A stretch of DNA of 64,000 nucleotides from Deltaproteobacteria bacterium (GTDB lineage: Bacteria > Myxococcota > Myxococcia > Myxococcales > SZAS-1): contig JAFEBB010000026.1 in the NCBI GenBank assembly GCA_018266075.1, forward strand, positions 26,001 through 90,000, read 5' to 3'. Below the pieces are notes generated by a model, which ran no database searches, was not told where the DNA came from, and saw only the letters and a list, made by a program, of their open reading frames with translations. The translations under genes were made by a program, and so were the position numbers. This document shows, piece after piece, positions 61,331-64,000 of the stretch; position 1 is the stretch's first letter; each line of letters begins with the position of its first letter.

Positions 61331-62376
61331 GCGGGCTTCGTGGATTGGGTCGGTGGATGCTGGAGCTGCTGGTGCGGCTGGTGTACTGGCCGGGGCCAGG
61401 CGGTCCGGTCGATCTCGCGAGCATCCGACGCGTGCTGGTGATCCGGCCGGATCCGCGCGTGGGAAACGTGCTGCTGACCGTGCCGCTCTTGCGCGCGCTG
61501 GCCGCGGGAATGCCGAACGCCAAGGTCGATGTGCTTGTGGCCTCGGGGAAAGAGCGGCTCGTGGAGGGCCTGCCGTTCGTTAACCAGATTGTTTCGTTCA
61601 ACAAGCAGAACTTCTTCAGGCGGCCCTGGCGGTTCTGGCGGCTGATTCGAGGGCTGCGCGGGTACGACGTGGCCATCGAGGCGGGGCACTTCCACGCGTT
61701 CTCGTTCACGGCGGGCTGGCTCACGCGGGCCACGCGCGCGCGGGTGCGGATTGGGCACGATCGCGGGCTGGCCTCTCGCTTCCTCACGCATCCCGTGACC
61801 CACGATCCCGCGCGCGTGAACGACGTGGAGGCTAAGCTGGAGCTGCTCGGGCCGCTGGGCATTCCGGCGGCGGGGACGCAACTCGAGACGCCGCTCGGTC
61901 GCGAGGGCGAGCGCACTTTGAAGCTGCTCACCGACGGCCTGCCCAAGCAGCGCTTCGCGGCGCTGAACCTCGGCGCGCGCAAGGCCGACCACCGCTGGCC
62001 GGCGGAGAAGTTTGGCGAGCTGGCGTCGAAGCTGCGCGCGCGCGGGCTGGTGCCGCTCTTGCTCTGGGGGCCAGGCGAGGAGGCGCTCTGCGACGCGGCG
62101 ATCGCGGCGAGTCGTGGCGCAGCGGTCAAAGGCCCGCCGACGGATCTCGAGGAGCTGGCGGCGACGTTCCGGGTGAGCGCGATCGCGGTAACGAACGACA
62201 CCGGGCCGATGCACCTCGCGTGTGCCGTGGGCGCGAAGGTGGTGGCGGTGTTCATGTCCGAGGACGCCGAGCGCTGGGCGCACCCCGGGCCGCGCTTTGC
62301 CGGCGTCAAGGTGCGCGCGTCGGCCGATCCGGTCGCGGCCGTCGACGAGGCTGTCGGCAGGTTGCTCGACTCGTAG
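61327..62376 (+). CDS. Glycosyltransferase family 9
   Basis: 349 residues from a GTG overlapping the previous stop. An N-terminal hydrophobic segment, VLVIRPDPRVGNVLLTVPLL, YDVAIEAGHFHAFSFTAGWL, AALNLGARKADHRWPAEKFG, VTNDTGPMHLACAVGAKVVA and ERWAHPGP. The GT9 fold is clear; the acceptor is uncertain (heptose or a substitute sugar). It is the third GT9 gene of the cluster. Confidence 0.85.
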   Translation: MSGLRGLGRWMLELLVRLVYWPGPGGPVDLASIRRVLVIRPDPRVGNVLLTVPLLRALAAGMPNAKVDVLVASGKERLVEGLPFVNQIVSFNKQNFFRRPWRFWRLIRGLRGYDVAIEAGHFHAFSFTAGWLTRATRARVRIGHDRGLASRFLTHPVTHDPARVNDVEAKLELLGPLGIPAAGTQLETPLGREGERTLKLLTDGLPKQRFAALNLGARKADHRWPAEKFGELASKLRARGLVPLLLWGPGEEALCDAAIAASRGAAVKGPPTDLEELAATFRVSAIAVTNDTGPMHLACAVGAKVVAVFMSEDAERWAHPGPRFAGVKVRASADPVAAVDEAVGRLLDS

Positions 62377-62417
62377 CTGCTTGACGCGCGGCACGCCGGC
62401 GCGTATCGACGCACGCC

Positions 62418-63299
62418 ATGATTCGCTCCATGACGGGCTTTGGCTCGGGGCACGCGAAGGCGGGCGAGGAGGAGATCTCCGTCGAGATCCGCTCCGTGAA
62501 CGCCAAGTTCTGCGAGGTGAAGGTCCGCCTCCCGCGCGAGCTGAATGCGCTCGAAAACGACGTCACCAAGCAGGTGAAGGCCAGGCTCCAGCGAGGCGGC
62601 ATCGAGGTCAGCATTCGGCGCCTGGCCGGGGAGCGCGCCGCGGTGATGCCTCGCGTGGATCTCGCGCTCGCCCAGGAGTACGCCACCCTGCACATGCAGC
62701 TCGCCCACGAGCTCGAATTGCCCGTGGAGAAGCCCAGCGTGACGGCCATCCTCGCGGCCGAGGGCGTGCTCACCCTCGAGGAGCGCCCCACGGACATGGC
62801 CATGGCGGGCGAGGCCCTGCAAAAGGCCACCGAGGCCGCGCTGAACGAGCTGAGCAAGATGCGCGAGCGCGAGGGCAAGTCGCTCGCTGAAGATCTGCTC
62901 GCGCGCGCGTCGCACCTGCGCGAACACGGGACGGCGATCGGCAAGCAGGCGCCCAAGGTCGTCGCGATATATCGAGAGCGCTTGACCGCGCGGATGAAGG
63001 AGCTGCTGGGGGACGCGACCGTGGATCCCGCGCGCATCGCGCAGGAGGCCGCGCTCTTCGCCGACAAGGCCGACGTGGCCGAGGAGCTCACCCGGCTCAC
63101 CTCGCACCTGGACCAGTTCGAGAAGCTGGTGCTCGGCGACGAGCCCGCGGGCCGGCGCATGGAGTTTTTGGTGCAGGAGATGATGCGCGAGGTGAACACC
63201 ACCGGCAGCAAGAGCCCCAGCGCCGAAATCGCCAATGTCGTCGTGGAGTTGAAGGCCGAGCTGGAGCGCATCCGCGAGCAAGTCGCGAACGTGGAGTAG
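62418..63299 (+). CDS. YicC family endoribonuclease-like protein
   Basis: 293 residues. MIRSMTGFGSGHAKAGEEEI and VEIRSVNAKFCEVKVRLPRE form the conserved N-terminal YicC domain; the C-terminal DUF1732 part contains RRMEFLVQEMMREVNTTGSK and a closing helix. In Escherichia coli YicC is involved in RNA turnover. It is next to gmk, the usual neighbour in many genomes. It contains one GATATATC octamer (62966). Confidence 0.92.
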   Translation: MIRSMTGFGSGHAKAGEEEISVEIRSVNAKFCEVKVRLPRELNALENDVTKQVKARLQRGGIEVSIRRLAGERAAVMPRVDLALAQEYATLHMQLAHELELPVEKPSVTAILAAEGVLTLEERPTDMAMAGEALQKATEAALNELSKMREREGKSLAEDLLARASHLREHGTAIGKQAPKVVAIYRERLTARMKELLGDATVDPARIAQEAALFADKADVAEELTRLTSHLDQFEKLVLGDEPAGRRMEFLVQEMMREVNTTGSKSPSAEIANVVVELKAELERIREQVANVE

Positions 63300-63302
63300 C
63301 CC

Positions 63303-63908
63303 GTGACGATGAATCCTGGATTGCTCCTGGTCCTCTCGGCGCCCTCGGGCGCGGGCAAGACCACGCTCGCGCACCGGCTGGTGCAGGCGCTGCCCGAGGC
63401 GGTGTTCAGCATCTCCGCGACCACCCGTCCGCCGCGCGGCGAGGAGCAGGACGGCCGCGACTACCATTTCCTCAGCCCCTGGCAATTCCAGGAGAAAATC
63501 GACCAGGGCGAGTTCGTGGAGTTCGCCGAGGTCTTCGGCTACCGCTACGGCACCCTGCACCAGACCCTGCAAAAAGCCCTCGACCAGGGCCAGGTGGCGA
63601 TCTTCGACATCGACGTGCAGGGCGGCTCGACCATCAAGTCGAAATACCCAGGAGCTGTCACGGTTTTCATCTTCCCGCCGAGCATGGAAGAGCTCGAGCG
63701 CCGGCTCCGCGCGCGCAAGACCGACACCGACGAGGTGATCAGAAAGCGCCTGGCCGCTGCCCGCGAGGAGATGGTCCGCGGCCACGACTCGTACGACTAC
63801 CTGATCGTGAACGACGACCTAAACCGCGCATTTGACGACCTTTTGGCAGTGATCCGGGCGGAGCGGCTGCGGCGCACGCGCGTCGACGTCTCGCGCACGT
63901 TCGCGTAG
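63303..63908 (+). CDS. gmk: Guanylate kinase
   Basis: 201 residues from a GTG 3 nt after yicC. P-loop LSAPSGAGKTTLAHR, SISATTRPPRGEEQDGRDYH, FVEFAEVFGYRYGT and FDIDVQGGSTIKSK. It phosphorylates GMP to GDP. The gene is complete; rpoZ, commonly next, is not visible before the window ends. Confidence 0.95.
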   Translation: MTMNPGLLLVLSAPSGAGKTTLAHRLVQALPEAVFSISATTRPPRGEEQDGRDYHFLSPWQFQEKIDQGEFVEFAEVFGYRYGTLHQTLQKALDQGQVAIFDIDVQGGSTIKSKYPGAVTVFIFPPSMEELERRLRARKTDTDEVIRKRLAAAREEMVRGHDSYDYLIVNDDLNRAFDDLLAVIRAERLRRTRVDVSRTFA

Positions 63909-63934
63909 GTCCGCGAAATCGGATCAGAATTGCT

Positions 63935-63963
63935 TGACAGGCTACACGGGCGCACGTATACCC
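63935..63963 (+). promoter_or_regulatory. Strong sigma-70-type promoter at the right edge
   Basis: TTGACA (63935-63940), 17 nt and TATACC (63958-63963): a perfect -35 box with a good -10, the best promoter in the window. Only 37 bases of the transcribed region remain inside the window. The strong consensus resembles promoters of stable RNA or highly expressed genes; the downstream gene is not visible. Confidence 0.6.
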
Positions 63964-64000
63964 CCGCGAACCTGCAGCACAGCAGCACCGGCGGTACGGG

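Overview
The window is GC-rich (about 70% by eye) and gene-dense. It reads as chromosome of a Gram-negative member of the Myxococcota. The evidence is two surface proteases with MYXO-CTERM tails (15028-16788, 18620-19777), many Asp-Ala-Gly-rich linkers in envelope proteins, Tad-type pseudopilins, a TonB-domain/TonB-receptor fusion and a bamA-skp-lpx gene order. Genus cannot be decided from sequence alone. I saw no rRNA, tRNA, CRISPR array, transposase or phage gene.

Left part (1-13.7 kb, mostly minus strand). A CRTAC1-like FG-GAP protein is cut by an in-frame TGA, and a di-heme cytochrome c peroxidase precedes it in transcription. Next is a translationally coupled set of exported and TadE/TadG/Flp-like pseudopilin genes (3258-8843), then a lipoprotein, a TonB receptor with an N-terminal TonB domain, and an exported protein with a pilin-like C-terminal half.

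Middle part (13.8-30.4 kb). A membrane fatty-acid-hydroxylase-type protein is followed by a metalloprotease, a GspE/PilB ATPase and a trypsin-like protease, the ATPase lying between the two MYXO-CTERM proteins. A MarR-type regulator fused to a beta-repeat sensor-like domain is divergent from a five-gene trans-envelope operon: ABC ATPase, two FtsX permeases, a LolA-like carrier and an outer-membrane protein. A CapA-like lipoprotein follows. The shared promoter region has matching operator-like elements over both predicted -10 boxes. A protein with two YARHG domains around a propeller-like region lies on the minus strand.

Right part (30.5-64 kb, almost all plus strand). This is an outer-membrane and lipopolysaccharide supercluster: bamA, skp, lpxD, fabZ, lpxA, lpxI, a MOSC gene, lpxB, a dolichol-phosphate-mannose-synthase-like gene, marC, an MsbA-type flippase, a PHP protein, waaA, a GT9 heptosyltransferase, lpxK, an LpxL-type acyltransferase and a GH13 glycosidase. 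Then come rfaE1 and rfaE2 (heptose activation), a dienelactone hydrolase, an ABC-2 type exporter, an orphan GT2 tail, two GT4 and two more GT9 glycosyltransferases, a metallopeptidase-like lipoprotein, a Trm112-like zinc ribbon, yicC and gmk. A strong promoter at the right edge points out of the window. lpxC, lpxH, gmhA and gmhB are not here.

The most unexpected signals are in the DNA rather than in gene content. A 10-bp-phased doublet of GATATGTC lies just after a stop codon at four same-strand gene junctions. The octamer GATATATC occurs five times. The dodecamer GGATCCGGATCC occurs five times in two reading frames. Heptanucleotide tandem repeats, including the same AACCAGG unit in both orientations 44 kb apart, sit at gene junctions, and one could make a lipoprotein gene phase-variable.
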